Source: Erythrobacter longus (lineage in GTDB: Bacteria; Pseudomonadota; Alphaproteobacteria; Sphingomonadales; Sphingomonadaceae). From it: a stretch of 64,000 nt of DNA. A program made the position numbers and the translations under genes. The notes beneath the pieces were generated by a model. The model was not told where the DNA came from, did not search any database, and worked only from the letters and a program-made list of their open reading frames with translations. Positions 24,369 through 34,130 of this stretch are shown here, one piece after another. The stretch is from contig NZ_JMIW01000001.1 of assembly GCF_000715015.1 (NCBI RefSeq), positions 372,001 through 436,000 on the forward strand, in the 5' to 3' direction. The stretch's first letter is position 1; each line of letters opens with the position of its first letter.

Positions 24369-26660
24369 TCATGATGGGTCGCCCTCCCCCTTTGGTTCCG
24401 GGGCTCTGGCAAAGCGCAATGTGACGCGTGTGCCGCCATTGCTTGCACTTGCAAAGCTCATGTCCCCGCCATGTTCGTCAACGATCTTGTTGACGATTGC
24501 GAGCCCAAGGCCGGTGCCTTTTGCCCTTGTGGTCACATAGGGTTCGACAATGCGTTCACGGTCGGCAGGAAGGCCAATGCCGTTATCTTCGACAATGACC
24601 GCGATACGGTCGCCGTCATCTGCCATGATCACCGATATTCGGCCGCGATAATCGGGTTCCGCAGATTTCGCGCGTGCTTCGACCGCCTCAACCGCGTTCT
24701 TGACCACATTGGTCATGGCTTGGCCCAATTGATGGCGGTCGCACGCAATCTCGCGTTCCGAGAGCTTTTCCGCATTCACGTCGAAAGCGATGTTGGAATG
24801 GGCGACCTCCTGGAGAAAGACCGCTTGGCGAACCAGATCAAGCGCATCCTCGGGCCGGAATACCGGCTTTGGCAGACGCGCGAAGGATGAGAATTCATCC
24901 ACCATTTTGCGAAGATCGCCAACCTGGCGAACAATCGTACTGGTCAGTTCATCAAACAGTTCGCCTTCATCATCGGCAACCTGCTTGCGGTACCGGCGCC
25001 TCAGGCGCTCTGTTGCAAGCTGGATGGGGGTGAGCGGGTTCTTGATCTCGTGCGCGATCCTGCGCGCGACATCGGACCACGCAGCTTGACGTTGGTCCAG
25101 CAATTGGCGCGTTATGTCCTCGAAAGTGATGACATAGCCGCTGGTGCCGGGCGCCATCGTTACCGCAAGTGTGAAAAGCTCGCCTTTGTGCGCGTGGCTG
25201 ATGATGGAGCGTTCTTTGCCATCGCGGATCATCTGGACAATTTCAGGCGACAGCGTGGCAAACGAATTACCTTCTGGATTGGAGGCTTCGTCTTCGCAGA
25301 ACAGGCGCTGCGCGGTGCCGTTCATAAGAAGGACACGCATCTCCTCATCCACTGAGATCACGCCAGCGGTCACAGATTGGAGCACGGCCTCCATAAAAGC
25401 GCGGCGTTCGTCAATTTGGTGGTTGGCACTGACCAAAGCATCGGTTTGCTTTTCAAGCTGCGATGTCATGCGGTTGAATGCACGGTTCAAAAGGCCGATT
25501 TCATCCGCGCCCGTGCGTCCCTCTACCCTGAGGGAGAAATTGCCCTGGCCCACTTTGTTGGCTGCACCGATAAGCTCAGTCAGAGGCTGAACCTGCCGGT
25601 CCGCAAAGCGAAGCGCGAACCACACAGCAAGGCCCACCAAAAGCAGGCTCATCGCAACAAGCGCGATGTTGAACCGCAATTGAAGCGTGCGCGCTTCATT
25701 AGTGAGCGTTTCATAAGCGGTGCCAATGGCCTGCGCCCGCTCCCAGGAATTGAACATCGTCTCTTCGGTGGTGCGCGCATTGTATAGGTAAATGCCGCTT
25801 TCCCTATCGATAGGCGCGATCGCTGCGATGCGTTCGGCGCTGCCCTCGACGACCACGAATTCGCCCGCATCCAATTGCGAGAGTGCGGCTGTGCTGAACG
25901 CAAGGGGGCTGTTGTCCTCCATCAGATTCATGATGGCAGCGGTGCGCAGGCTCCCATCTTCCAAACGCTGGAGGATAGCGCTTTCACTGATTTCGCGACC
26001 TTGCGCCTGAAACGCGTAAAAGTCGGGAAAGTCAGGATCGCTGATCGGCACGCGTCGCAATATCTCGCCCATATCCACCGCCATTGTGATGGTATGCTGC
26101 TGCACGTCGCGTTGGTTGGCATCGTAATAGCTTTGCGCCAACGCATTGGCATTTTGAAGCAAGCCGCGCGATTCATCAGAAAACCAGAACGCAACGCCTG
26201 TCTGGAACAGAAACGCGGCAAACCCGGCGACGAGCAGCGTCGGCACGGCCGCGACCATAGAGAAAAAGAACACCAGACGCACATGAAGGCGCGCTGTGCT
26301 GCCCGCGGCCCTGCCAAGCGCCACGCGTCGGCCGATAAAGACCAATATCGCCATTGCTGGCACAAGGATCGCAACGAGGAGGATGGACACCTGAAGCGAG
26401 GGAAGAGCACCTGCGTCTTCAGGCGTGTTCATATAGGCAATGTAATTGGCAACAATTGCTAGCAATAGCGCAGCAACCGAAAGCCATTCCAATATCCGGA
26501 AAACATTGGCCCGCCTGAGTGTAACGCTGAATTCACGCCACCACCGCGGCGAATGGCGCGTGGCGTTCGCAGCTTCTTCGCCGCCTTCGCCAACCGCATC
26601 CTGCGCGCCGATTGCTGTTCCAACGTCCATTGTGGCGACGTTACAACTCGACTGTTGCAT
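24369..26660 (-). CDS. ntrY: Sensor histidine kinase NtrY
   Basis: Membrane sensor kinase of 763 residues. There are about three to four N-terminal membrane helices (around 53-70, 87-107, 128-155), a periplasmic region to about 335, another helix (VAMSLLLVGLAVWFALRF), HAMP (about 365-420), PAS (about 430-540), the H-box ARRIAHEIKNPLTPIQL and the ATPase domain with N and G boxes (NVVKNAVEAVEA, DNGIGLP, TKGTGLGLAIV-like). Known NtrY proteins phosphorylate NtrX in response to nitrogen or redox state. The opening methionine at 26660 is followed by a soluble stretch of about 50 residues; a later start (MDVGTAIG) is possible. Confidence 0.94.
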   Translation of the reverse strand: MQQSSCNVATMDVGTAIGAQDAVGEGGEEAANATRHSPRWWREFSVTLRRANVFRILEWLSVAALLLAIVANYIAYMNTPEDAGALPSLQVSILLVAILVPAMAILVFIGRRVALGRAAGSTARLHVRLVFFFSMVAAVPTLLVAGFAAFLFQTGVAFWFSDESRGLLQNANALAQSYYDANQRDVQQHTITMAVDMGEILRRVPISDPDFPDFYAFQAQGREISESAILQRLEDGSLRTAAIMNLMEDNSPLAFSTAALSQLDAGEFVVVEGSAERIAAIAPIDRESGIYLYNARTTEETMFNSWERAQAIGTAYETLTNEARTLQLRFNIALVAMSLLLVGLAVWFALRFADRQVQPLTELIGAANKVGQGNFSLRVEGRTGADEIGLLNRAFNRMTSQLEKQTDALVSANHQIDERRAFMEAVLQSVTAGVISVDEEMRVLLMNGTAQRLFCEDEASNPEGNSFATLSPEIVQMIRDGKERSIISHAHKGELFTLAVTMAPGTSGYVITFEDITRQLLDQRQAAWSDVARRIAHEIKNPLTPIQLATERLRRRYRKQVADDEGELFDELTSTIVRQVGDLRKMVDEFSSFARLPKPVFRPEDALDLVRQAVFLQEVAHSNIAFDVNAEKLSEREIACDRHQLGQAMTNVVKNAVEAVEARAKSAEPDYRGRISVIMADDGDRIAVIVEDNGIGLPADRERIVEPYVTTRAKGTGLGLAIVNKIVDEHGGDMSFASASNGGTRVTLRFARAPEPKGEGDPS

Positions 26661-26699
26661 TTAGGCAAGTCAAAAGTGACATTTATGCCGCAAACTGCG

Positions 26700-28133
26700 T
26701 TAGAGCGGTCTTGCGAAGCGATCAGGCTCTATCGAAAGTTCGGTAATGCGCTTGCGCAGAGTGTTGCGGTTAATGCCCAGCAACTTGGCCGCACGCAATT
26801 GGTTGCCACCTGTCTGCCTCAACGCATATTCGATCAATGGCTTTTCAAACGCCGAAAGCGCGCCGCCATAGACTGTGCCATGGGGTGGATCTTGCCGCAA
26901 AAGCCACTGTTCTAGGGCCGCTGCAATCCCGGCGTCCGGGTGGTCTGCGTCATCCTCAGGCGTGAAAATCGCGCGTTCTTCTCCGAGGGTGTCGATCAAG
27001 ACCTCATTGTCGATCTCATCTTTGCGGCTCATCACCGCCAAGCGATAGATCGCATTGCGAAGCTCGCGCACATTCCCGCGCCAATGCCGCTTGGAAAGCG
27101 CTTCGAAAGCCTCCTGCGTGAACACCCTCGGTGGCAATCCTTCATCGACGGCTTGCGCAAGGAAATGGCGCGCGAGAACTTCGATATCCTCACGCCGCTC
27201 GCGCAATGGCGGCAGCTCAATTGGCACCACATTAAGGCGATAGAACAAGTCTTCGCGAAAGCGGCCCGCTTCGATCAGCGGTAGAAGGTCGCGATTGGTC
27301 GCAGCGATAATGCGCACATCAACAGCGATCTCCTGCCTGCCTCCGACCCGGCGCACCCGGCCCGATTGAAGAGCGCGCAGCAAACGGGTCTGCGCCTCGG
27401 GTGGCATATCGCCGATCTCATCAAGGAAAAGTGTCCCGCCATTGGCTTGCTCGAATTTACCAATCGCTTGATTAATCGCGCCGGTAAACGCGCCTTTTTC
27501 GTGCCCAAAAAGCTCGCTTTCGATGAGGTCATGGGGGATCGCCGCTGTGTTGACCGCAACAAAGGGGCCCGTCCTGCGGCTCCCCAATTGGTGGATCGCT
27601 TCGGCGACAAGCTCCTTACCCGTCCCGCTTTCTCCGGTGACAAGCACGGTCAGATCATTGCGCAAAACGCGCGTGATCATCCTGTAAACGCTTTGCATTG
27701 CCGGACTGCGGCCAACCAGAGGCATACCGTCGCCCTCAGCGTCATGGGACAGCGCGCTTACAACTTCCTTCCGGCTGTCAGCAGCTTGACGAACAGCGCG
27801 AACAAGCTCGTCCAGGTCGAAAGGCTTTGGAAAATACTCAAAAGCCTCATTGTCGCTTGCCCGGACGGCGGTATCGAGCGTGTTCTGCGCTGAAAGCACG
27901 ATCACCGGCATTTCAGGAGCCTCGCGGCGCACATCAGGCAGGCTTTGCAAACCATCGCCATCTTCAAGCATGACATCGGTGAGCATCACGTCGAAATAGC
28001 GCGCGCCTACATGCTCATCACGCCGCGCGATGGATGTGCAATGCGTTATTTCAAATCCCTCATCTTCGAGCGCAGCCGTGATAACAGTCGCAATCGCGTT
28101 ATCATCTTCGACGAGGAGAATGGATCGTGCCAT
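26700..28133 (-). CDS. ntrC: Nitrogen regulator NtrC, sigma-54 activator
   Basis: The 477 residues contain a receiver domain (phospho-Asp in VMLTDVMLEDGDG), an AAA+ domain with Walker A GESGTGKE, the sigma-54-contacting loop in HEKGAFTGAINQA and Walker B GTLFLDEIGDMP, and the Fis-type HTH NQLRAAKLLGINRNTLRKRI. It should activate nitrogen-assimilation promoters when phosphorylated by NtrB. It lies 21 bases after ntrB and 39 before ntrY. It is a direct contrast to NtrX, which lacks the GAFTGA loop. Confidence 0.95.
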   Translation of the reverse strand: MARSILLVEDDNAIATVITAALEDEGFEITHCTSIARRDEHVGARYFDVMLTDVMLEDGDGLQSLPDVRREAPEMPVIVLSAQNTLDTAVRASDNEAFEYFPKPFDLDELVRAVRQAADSRKEVVSALSHDAEGDGMPLVGRSPAMQSVYRMITRVLRNDLTVLVTGESGTGKELVAEAIHQLGSRRTGPFVAVNTAAIPHDLIESELFGHEKGAFTGAINQAIGKFEQANGGTLFLDEIGDMPPEAQTRLLRALQSGRVRRVGGRQEIAVDVRIIAATNRDLLPLIEAGRFREDLFYRLNVVPIELPPLRERREDIEVLARHFLAQAVDEGLPPRVFTQEAFEALSKRHWRGNVRELRNAIYRLAVMSRKDEIDNEVLIDTLGEERAIFTPEDDADHPDAGIAAALEQWLLRQDPPHGTVYGGALSAFEKPLIEYALRQTGGNQLRAAKLLGINRNTLRKRITELSIEPDRFARPL

Positions 28134-28154
28134 CGTAACGCGTGCTTTCTTTGT

Positions 28155-29249
28155 TTATCGTGATTTGCTGTTGGCCATGGGAAGATGCACGCGAAACCGT
28201 GTGAGCCCCTGCTTGGCATCGCGTTCGTGGCTGACTGACCCGTTCATGTCGTGCACCAGCTTTCGCACCAAAGCGAGGCCAAGGCCCTGCCCCGATTTTT
28301 TGGATGACACAAAAGGTTCAAAGATATGATCGCGCATACCGCGCTCTACGCCGGGACCATTGTCGCTGATCGTGATTTCAATGGGCAAACGCACCGCACG
28401 GCCAAAACGGATCGCGCTAAATGCAAGACCGCTGACAAATCGGGTACGGACAGTGACTTGCCCCTGCCCTGATGGACCGACCGCATCGCGCGCGTTCGAA
28501 ATGAGGTTGATCAAAACCTGCTCCAACGCATCCCGATTGGCGATGACGGGCGGCAAAGAAGGGTCAAATTCCTCGATAATCTCAACCTTGGCTTTGTTGG
28601 CCGCGCGCACGGTCGCGATGGCTGAACGAATGGCTTCGTGCGGATTGCACGGTTCGCCCGTTTCCGTGCTGCGCGCGCCCAATTGCTGCATCCGGTCAAT
28701 CAAGCGCACGATCCGGTCCACCTCATCGGTGATCATCGTCGCAAGCTTTGTGTCAGAGCCCGTTAGCTTTCGCGCCGCCAATTGCGCCGCGCCGCGAATG
28801 GCAGCGAGCGGGTTCTTGATTTCATGCGCAAGAATGGAGGGCGCGCCCATCGAAGAGGCCAATTCTTCGTTATTGCCGGTTTCATCATGGCCGACCTCTG
28901 ACAGCGTAATGACGCGCCAGCCCGGATGACTGGCAAGGGGTGATACCGTGAGGTTGATGCGTCTCTCGGTTTCGTCGGTCGAGATCATAATTTCGCGCGC
29001 AACCAAGGCTGCATCATTTGTACCAAGGCGATGTTCTACCCGTGGATCGATCGGCCCGATGACTTGCAGCAGGCCTTGCCCAAGCAAGCGCTTGGCCCCC
29101 CTTCCGAGCATATTTTCCGCCGCCTGATTGACTTCCACAATCTGCAGATTGGGATCGACCAGAATGAGCGCGAACAAAAGCCCAGCGATTTGTTCTGAGC
29201 TGCCGGGGCGCGCGGGGTCGAAGTTTGACAGGTCAGAGGGCTGCGCCAT
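28155..29249 (-). CDS. ntrB: Nitrogen sensor histidine kinase NtrB
   Basis: Soluble kinase/phosphatase for NtrC, about 364 residues. It has an N-terminal PAS domain (LILVDPNLQIVEVNQAAENM), the H-box SILAHEIKNPLAAIRGAAQL and the catalytic domain with N-box NLISNARDAVGP, DNGPGVERGM and GQGLGLALVRKLV. It probably responds to PII proteins. The ATG at 29249 (MAQPSDLS) is chosen; a TTG at 29270, overlapping the dusB stop, would add seven residues. Neither has a clear ribosome-binding site, so translation may depend on dusB. Confidence 0.93.
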   Translation of the reverse strand: MAQPSDLSNFDPARPGSSEQIAGLLFALILVDPNLQIVEVNQAAENMLGRGAKRLLGQGLLQVIGPIDPRVEHRLGTNDAALVAREIMISTDETERRINLTVSPLASHPGWRVITLSEVGHDETGNNEELASSMGAPSILAHEIKNPLAAIRGAAQLAARKLTGSDTKLATMITDEVDRIVRLIDRMQQLGARSTETGEPCNPHEAIRSAIATVRAANKAKVEIIEEFDPSLPPVIANRDALEQVLINLISNARDAVGPSGQGQVTVRTRFVSGLAFSAIRFGRAVRLPIEITISDNGPGVERGMRDHIFEPFVSSKKSGQGLGLALVRKLVHDMNGSVSHERDAKQGLTRFRVHLPMANSKSR

Positions 29250-29266
29250 GGGCCGGGCTGTTCTTA

Positions 29267-30289
29267 TCAAGCGGCTTTGGCAGTGCGGCCAAGGAACGGC
29301 TCAAAAAACCGCTCAATCTCGCCTAGCACTTCGTCGGGATTGTCGATGAAATTGGCCTTGTTGCGGAAGTCGGCAGAGCCGTGCATCCCTTTGGTGTACC
29401 AACCCAGGTGCTTGCGCGCGATTTTTGTGCCGACATCGCGGCCATAGTGGTCAAGCATCCGGTGATAATGCTCAACCAGAACGCTGTATTGCTCATCAAA
29501 ACTGGGCGTGGGGATCACCTCGCCGGTGCGCCACCAGTGCATTACCTGACCCAAAAGCCATGGTTTGCCATAAGCGCCCCGCCCGATCATCAGACCATCG
29601 GCGCCCGATTGTTCCAGCGCTTTTGCCGCATCATTGATCGTGCAAATATCGCCGTTCACGATGACCGGGATGGACACCGCCTCTTTCACCTTGCGGATAA
29701 AGGACCAGTCGGCACTGCCTTTATACATTTGGTTGCGGGTGCGGCCATGGACCGTGATCATCTTGACGCCCAAATCCTCGGCAATGCGGGCCATTTCCGG
29801 CGCATTAAGGCTTTGATGGTCCCAGCCCATGCGCATTTTGACCGTAACCGGCACATTTACCGCCTTAACGGTGGCTTCCATAAGCTTTGTCGCAGTAGGC
29901 ACTTCGCGCATCAAAGCAGAGCCGGCAAGCTGCCCCACAACTTTGCGCACCGGGCATCCAAAGTTGATATCGATGATCGCCGCGCCATTGCCCTCTTGCA
30001 GCTTTGCCGCCTCACCCATTGAGGCAGGGTCACATCCCACAAGCTGCATCGAAACGGGCTCTTCGGTTTTATCCCATTCCGTTTTTTGCAGCGATTGGCG
30101 CGTCTCACGAATGGCCGCTTCACTTGCGACCATTTCTGTCACATTCAGGCCTGACCCATAGCGCCGCACAAGCGTGCGAAACGGCATATCCGTCACACCC
30201 GTCATCGGCGCGAGCAGGACCGGCTCATCAATTGTCACAGGACCGATGTGGATCGGCTTTTGAGGAGGAGGTGCTGGAATGTTTGACAT
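29267..30289 (-). CDS. dusB: tRNA-dihydrouridine synthase DusB (NifR3)
   Basis: FMN enzyme reducing uridines in the tRNA D-arm. From ATG at 30289 the protein has 340 residues. Motifs are [14 protein letters not shown] at the N-terminus, [21 protein letters not shown] with the catalytic cysteine (about residue 110), [27 protein letters not shown] and [13 protein letters not shown]. The longer frame from 30340 adds 17 residues without homology. It heads the dusB-ntrB-ntrC-ntrY-ntrX block, the classic alphaproteobacterial nifR3 arrangement. Confidence 0.94.
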   Translation of the reverse strand: MSNIPAPPPQKPIHIGPVTIDEPVLLAPMTGVTDMPFRTLVRRYGSGLNVTEMVASEAAIRETRQSLQKTEWDKTEEPVSMQLVGCDPASMGEAAKLQEGNGAAIIDINFGCPVRKVVGQLAGSALMREVPTATKLMEATVKAVNVPVTVKMRMGWDHQSLNAPEMARIAEDLGVKMITVHGRTRNQMYKGSADWSFIRKVKEAVSIPVIVNGDICTINDAAKALEQSGADGLMIGRGAYGKPWLLGQVMHWWRTGEVIPTPSFDEQYSVLVEHYHRMLDHYGRDVGTKIARKHLGWYTKGMHGSADFRNKANFIDNPDEVLGEIERFFEPFLGRTAKAA

Positions 30290-30385
30290 GGCTGTAACGG
30301 GTGCCGCTCGATAGGGGTGCTTAAATTTTGTGCAGCGCATAGTGGATTGCTAAAGAGGCGTCCAGACCTTAAGCGCTGCGAGTGT

Positions 30386-31555
30386 ATGGTCAGTACCCCG
30401 CCCCTCCCCCTATTTGGAGCGCTCATCGTTGCCGCTGGCAAAGGATTGAGAGCGGGCGGCGACACCCCCAAACAGTTTCGCGATTTCTGCGGAAAGCCGG
30501 TAATCCGGCACTCGGCCAAGGCTTTGCTTGATGCAGGCGCTGCGCCTTTGATCGTCGTAATTGCAGATGGCGCAGAAGAAGACGCCAGGGCGGCTTTGGC
30601 AGGGCTGGATGGATATAGCCTCGTCAAAGGCGGTGCGACACGGCAGGAATCGGTGCGCGCTGGGCTTGAGGCGATGGCTGGCGACGTGCCTGATAGGGTG
30701 CTTATCCACGATGCCGCGCGCCCTGATTTGCCTTTCGCCGTGATTGAACGGCTGCTTGATGCGCTCGATCATCACTCTGGCGCGATCCCCACGCTGCCCG
30801 TGGTCGATAGCCTTGCTGTGGCGAGCGCGGACGAGACAATGGCAGGTTCGGCTAGCCGCGAAACCTTGCGCCGGGTTCAAACACCGCAAGCGTTCCGCTT
30901 TGCCGATATTCTTGCCGCGCACAGGCAATGGGCCGGGACAAACGATGCGGGCGACGATGCTCAAGTGCTTGCAGCAAGCGCAGGTTCAGTCGCGCTTGTC
31001 CAAGGGGATGAGCGACTAAAGAAAATCACTTTTGCGGAAGACCTTATGAGCGCCCTTACGATGCCGCCAATGCGTGTCGGCCAAGGATATGATGTCCACC
31101 GCCTTCAAGAAGGCGAGGAGCTTTGGCTTTGCGGGATCAAACTTGAGCACACTCACGGGCTTGCGGGGCATTCCGATGCCGATGTGGCGCTCCACGCGAT
31201 CACTGACGCGGTTCTTGGCGCGGTTGGCGACGGCGACATCGGGACACATTTCCCGCCCAGCGATCCGCAATGGAAAGGCGCGCGTTCCGGTCAATTCCTG
31301 GAACACGCGGTGAAGCTCGCCGCGCAAAAAGGATATGCGCTTGGCAATATCGACCTCACCCTCATTTGCGAGGCCCCGAAAATCGGCCCGCACCGCCCTG
31401 CTATGCGCGCTGAGGTTGCGCGCCTGACAAGGCTTGGCGAAGACGCGGTTAGTATCAAAGCAACCACCACAGAAAAGCTCGGCTTTACCGGGCGCGGCGA
31501 AGGGATCGCTGCGCAGGCCATAGTGTCGTTATTCCTATTGGAGAAAACATCATGA
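30386..31555 (+). CDS. ispDF: Bifunctional IspD/IspF isoprenoid enzyme
   Basis: Fusion of 2-C-methyl-D-erythritol 4-phosphate cytidylyltransferase (IspD, about residues 1-225) and 2-C-methyl-D-erythritol 2,4-cyclodiphosphate synthase (IspF, about 230-389), two steps of the MEP pathway. IspD motifs: ALIVAAGKGLRAGGDTPKQF, VLIHDAARPDLPF, LRRVQTPQAF. IspF motifs: VGQGYDVHRL, LAGHSDADVALHAITDAVLGA, GDIGTHFPPSDPQWKGA and the C-terminal KATTTEKLGFTGRGEGIAAQ. The ATG at 30386 gives the expected IspD N-terminus. It is divergent from dusB and overlaps the next ATG by four bases. Confidence 0.95.
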   Translation: MVSTPPLPLFGALIVAAGKGLRAGGDTPKQFRDFCGKPVIRHSAKALLDAGAAPLIVVIADGAEEDARAALAGLDGYSLVKGGATRQESVRAGLEAMAGDVPDRVLIHDAARPDLPFAVIERLLDALDHHSGAIPTLPVVDSLAVASADETMAGSASRETLRRVQTPQAFRFADILAAHRQWAGTNDAGDDAQVLAASAGSVALVQGDERLKKITFAEDLMSALTMPPMRVGQGYDVHRLQEGEELWLCGIKLEHTHGLAGHSDADVALHAITDAVLGAVGDGDIGTHFPPSDPQWKGARSGQFLEHAVKLAAQKGYALGNIDLTLICEAPKIGPHRPAMRAEVARLTRLGEDAVSIKATTTEKLGFTGRGEGIAAQAIVSLFLLEKTS

Positions 31556-32157
31556 AAACCAAGATTGCCAGCGCTGCCCTGGCTATCACCGCGCTTGCCT
31601 CTGGACAGGCCCTCGCAGCACAACAAGCCTGCGTCGAACCTGCCGATCTGGGCGACACGATCACTTACGCCATGCCAATGCTTTACGAAGCGGTTGAAGC
31701 GCCGTGCTCTGCCATTTTTGCAAAGAGCGATTTCATGACGAATGAAGCGGACGCCTTCCTCGACCAATTCCGCGAGCGTCAAGACGACGCATGGCCGGGC
31801 ACTTTGCGCCTTTTGAAAGTCTTTATGGCTCAGCAAGGCGAAAAGAACGGCGGCGAGGATGCTATGGCATCGGCGATTGCGATGATGCCGGAAGACTCGC
31901 TGCGTCCCATCGTTGATGTTATCATTGGTCAGATGGTCACGGAACGGATTGCAAAAGAAATCAAGGTGAGCACCTGTTCAGATGTCGCCGAGGCCATGGA
32001 ACTTATCGCGCCATTGCCGCCTGAGAATATCTCGGGCCTCACAGTGTTTCTTGCCAAGCAGGCGAAGCTTGACGATCCAAAAATCTGCGGTGTGGCAACG
32101 TCGCCCGGTTCACCGCCGCCCGTTTATTACGCTCCTGTCCCGCCGGCCGGTCAGTGA
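31552..32157 (+). CDS. Secreted protein of unknown function
   Basis: The 201 residues start with a clear signal peptide (MKTKIASAALAITALASG, cleavage likely after ALA). The mature part is alpha-helical in character, has four cysteines that could form disulfides (CVEP, PCSAI, STCSD, KICGV) and ends in a Pro-rich tail (SPGSPPPVYYAPVPPAGQ). It overlaps ispDF by four bases and precedes the amidase by seven bases, so it is in their operon. I recognise no family. Confidence 0.75.
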   Translation: MKTKIASAALAITALASGQALAAQQACVEPADLGDTITYAMPMLYEAVEAPCSAIFAKSDFMTNEADAFLDQFRERQDDAWPGTLRLLKVFMAQQGEKNGGEDAMASAIAMMPEDSLRPIVDVIIGQMVTERIAKEIKVSTCSDVAEAMELIAPLPPENISGLTVFLAKQAKLDDPKICGVATSPGSPPPVYYAPVPPAGQ

Positions 32158-32164
32158 GCAGATA

Positions 32165-32677
32165 ATGAGCAATTACCTGCTTGAAGACGAGATCAGCGAA
32201 CTTGCCGCGCGCGTAGTCGAAGAAAACGCGAAGGCGGGTCGCATGGTCGTAACCGCAGAAAGCTGCACGGGCGGCCTTGTCGCCGGTGCAATTACCGAGA
32301 TTGCAGGCTCATCAGTTGTGCTTGATCGGGGCTTTGTGACCTATTCGAACGATGCGAAGATGGAAATGCTCGGGGTTGCACAAGACATCATCGAGACCTT
32401 TGGCGCGGTGTCGATCGCGTGCGTCTGGTCCATGGCGCAAGGCGCGCTGGAGCGCTCGAATGCTGACGTTGCCGTCGCAGTTAGCGGTGTGGCAGGGCCC
32501 GGCGGCGGCACACAGTTAAAGCCTGTGGGAACGGTGGTGTTTGCGCGCGTTTACCGCAATCAAAAAGGTGAGCCTGAGGGTGAACTTAAGCATTTTGAAG
32601 GCGGCGATGGCCCAGGCGGGCGCGCTGCGATCAGGCGTCAGGCGACATTGTGTGCGCTTGAGCTGTTATTGCCGTAG
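32165..32677 (+). CDS. pncC: Nicotinamide-nucleotide amidase (CinA C-terminal domain)
   Basis: The 170-residue stand-alone CinA_C domain: VVTAESCTGGLVAGAITEIAG, FVTYSNDAKMEMLGV, DVAVAVSGVAGPGGGTQLKP and VGTVVFA. Such proteins deamidate NMN to nicotinate mononucleotide in pyridine salvage. The start MSNYLLEDE at 32165 is seven bases after the previous stop; the longer frame back to 31982 runs through the secreted-protein gene. Its last 40 bases are shared with the convergent ratA-like gene. The PncC activity is inferred from the family. Confidence 0.9.
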   Translation: MSNYLLEDEISELAARVVEENAKAGRMVVTAESCTGGLVAGAITEIAGSSVVLDRGFVTYSNDAKMEMLGVAQDIIETFGAVSIACVWSMAQGALERSNADVAVAVSGVAGPGGGTQLKPVGTVVFARVYRNQKGEPEGELKHFEGGDGPGGRAAIRRQATLCALELLLP

Positions 32678-33099
32678 AGTTCGCCCGCACGCATTTCAAA
32701 GGCGGCCACCATCTTGCGAAAGGCACGGTCGAAATATTGGCCTGCGATCGCCTGAAAAACGCGGTTTTTAAACTCAAAATCGACAGCAAAATCGATCTCG
32801 CAAGAGGTGTCGTCGATTGCGCGAAAGGTCCACACATTGTCGAGATCGGACAAAGGTCCATCGACATAATGCACTGCAATTTGCGAGGGCCTCGTCTTCA
32901 TCACGCGCGAGGTAAAGGTCTCGCGAATGGACTTAAATCCCACGACCATATCGGCCAGCATTTCGGTGTCGCTATCAGAGCGCACTCTTGTGGCGATCAC
33001 CCACGGCAAAAACTCGCGATACTTCGCCACGTCCGCGACAAGGTCGAACATCTGTTCAGCGCTGTAAGGCAGCCTGCGGGTTTCGCGAATTCCAACCAT
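32638..33099 (-). CDS. RatA/COQ10-type START-domain protein
   Basis: The 153-residue SRPBCC/polyketide-cyclase family protein: RRLPYSAEQMFDLVADVAKYREFLPWV, FKSIRETFTSRV, LWTFR-like DNVWTFRAID and the C-terminal helix ending before NNSSSAHNVA. Relatives include mitochondrial COQ10, which binds ubiquinone, and E. coli RatA, which was reported to bind 50S subunits; the COQ10-like role is more probable in an alphaproteobacterium. The ATG overlaps the lipA stop (TGATG), so it is coupled to lipA. The C-terminus overlaps pncC on the opposite strand by 40 bases. Confidence 0.88.
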   Translation of the reverse strand: MVGIRETRRLPYSAEQMFDLVADVAKYREFLPWVIATRVRSDSDTEMLADMVVGFKSIRETFTSRVMKTRPSQIAVHYVDGPLSDLDNVWTFRAIDDTSCEIDFAVDFEFKNRVFQAIAGQYFDRAFRKMVAAFEMRAGELYGNNSSSAHNVA

Positions 33100-34064
33100 C
33101 AAAGAGCGATACGGTCCGGCTTGCGCGATTTGAGCAGCTTTTCTTCTCGCGCCTTTTTCATAACCGCAAAATCATCGCCAGCATGGTAGCTTGACCGGGT
33201 AAGCGGGCTGGAGGCGACCTGAAGGAAGCCTTTGGCACGGCCGATTGTGCCATAGGCTTTGAACGTTTTGGGCGTCACGAACTCTTCAACCTTGGCGTGC
33301 TTGGGCGTGGGTTGAAGATATTGACCCATCGTGATGAAATCGACTTCGGCAGAGCGCATGTCGTCCATCACCTGGTGTACTTCCAACCGCTCTTCGCCAA
33401 GGCCAAGCATGATGCCGGATTTGGTAAAGATCAATGGATTGTGCGACTTCACCTCTTCGAGCAAGCGGAGCGATGAATAGTAGCGCGCACCGGGTCGAAT
33501 GGTCGGATAAAGGCGCGGGACCGTTTCGAGATTGTGATTGTAAACGTCAGGACCAGCCTCGCAGATCGCCTCCACCGCTGCGCGCATTTTACCGCGAAAA
33601 TCGGGCGTCAGAATCTCGATCGTCGTGGAGGGTGTGTTGCGGCGAAGCGCCTCGATGACCTTTACAAACTGCCCTGCCCCGCCGTCGGGCAGATCATCGC
33701 GGTCAACGCTGGTGATGACGATGTGTTCAAGCCCCATTTTCGCAGCAGCAACGGCTGTGTTCTCAGGCTCCATCGGATCAACCGCGCGCGGCATTCCGGT
33801 CTTAACATTACAGAACGCACAGGCCCGTGTGCACACGTCGCCCAAAATCATCACGGTTGCGTGCTTCTTGGACCAACATTCCCCGATATTGGGACACGCA
33901 GCCTCTTCGCACACTGTATTGAGATTAAGCTCACGCATCAGCTTACGCGTCTCATGGTAGCCCTTGCTCACCGGAGCACGGACGCGAATCCAGTCAGGTT
34001 TGCGCTGACGCGCCGTTCGTTCTTGGGGGCGTTCGCCTTCGGGAGCGTTTGAAAGGTCATTCAT
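33099..34064 (-). CDS. lipA: Lipoyl synthase
   Basis: Radical-SAM enzyme inserting two sulfurs into protein-bound octanoyl groups. The 321 residues have the auxiliary cluster motif [12 protein letters not shown], the radical-SAM motif [28 protein letters not shown], and the C-terminal serine ligand in [14 protein letters not shown]. The products needing it, PdhC and PdhB lipoyl domains, are encoded in the same window. It is coupled to the ratA-like gene downstream. Confidence 0.96.
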   Translation of the reverse strand: MNDLSNAPEGERPQERTARQRKPDWIRVRAPVSKGYHETRKLMRELNLNTVCEEAACPNIGECWSKKHATVMILGDVCTRACAFCNVKTGMPRAVDPMEPENTAVAAAKMGLEHIVITSVDRDDLPDGGAGQFVKVIEALRRNTPSTTIEILTPDFRGKMRAAVEAICEAGPDVYNHNLETVPRLYPTIRPGARYYSSLRLLEEVKSHNPLIFTKSGIMLGLGEERLEVHQVMDDMRSAEVDFITMGQYLQPTPKHAKVEEFVTPKTFKAYGTIGRAKGFLQVASSPLTRSSYHAGDDFAVMKKAREEKLLKSRKPDRIAL

Positions 34065-34113
34065 GGCCGCTCATTTAGGCACCTTACCCCTCGCCTGCAA
34101 GCCGAGTGAGCCG

Positions 34114-34129
34114 TAGGCCGCGCGGCCTA
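34114..34129. repeat. Perfect 16-bp palindrome between lipA and the RNA candidate
   Basis: TAGGCCGCGCGGCCTA is fully self-complementary and lies 49 bases from the lipA start. It may be an operator for the divergent lipA promoter or part of the structured element that follows. No T-run follows, so it is not an intrinsic terminator by itself. Confidence 0.4.
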
Positions 34130-34130
34130 T

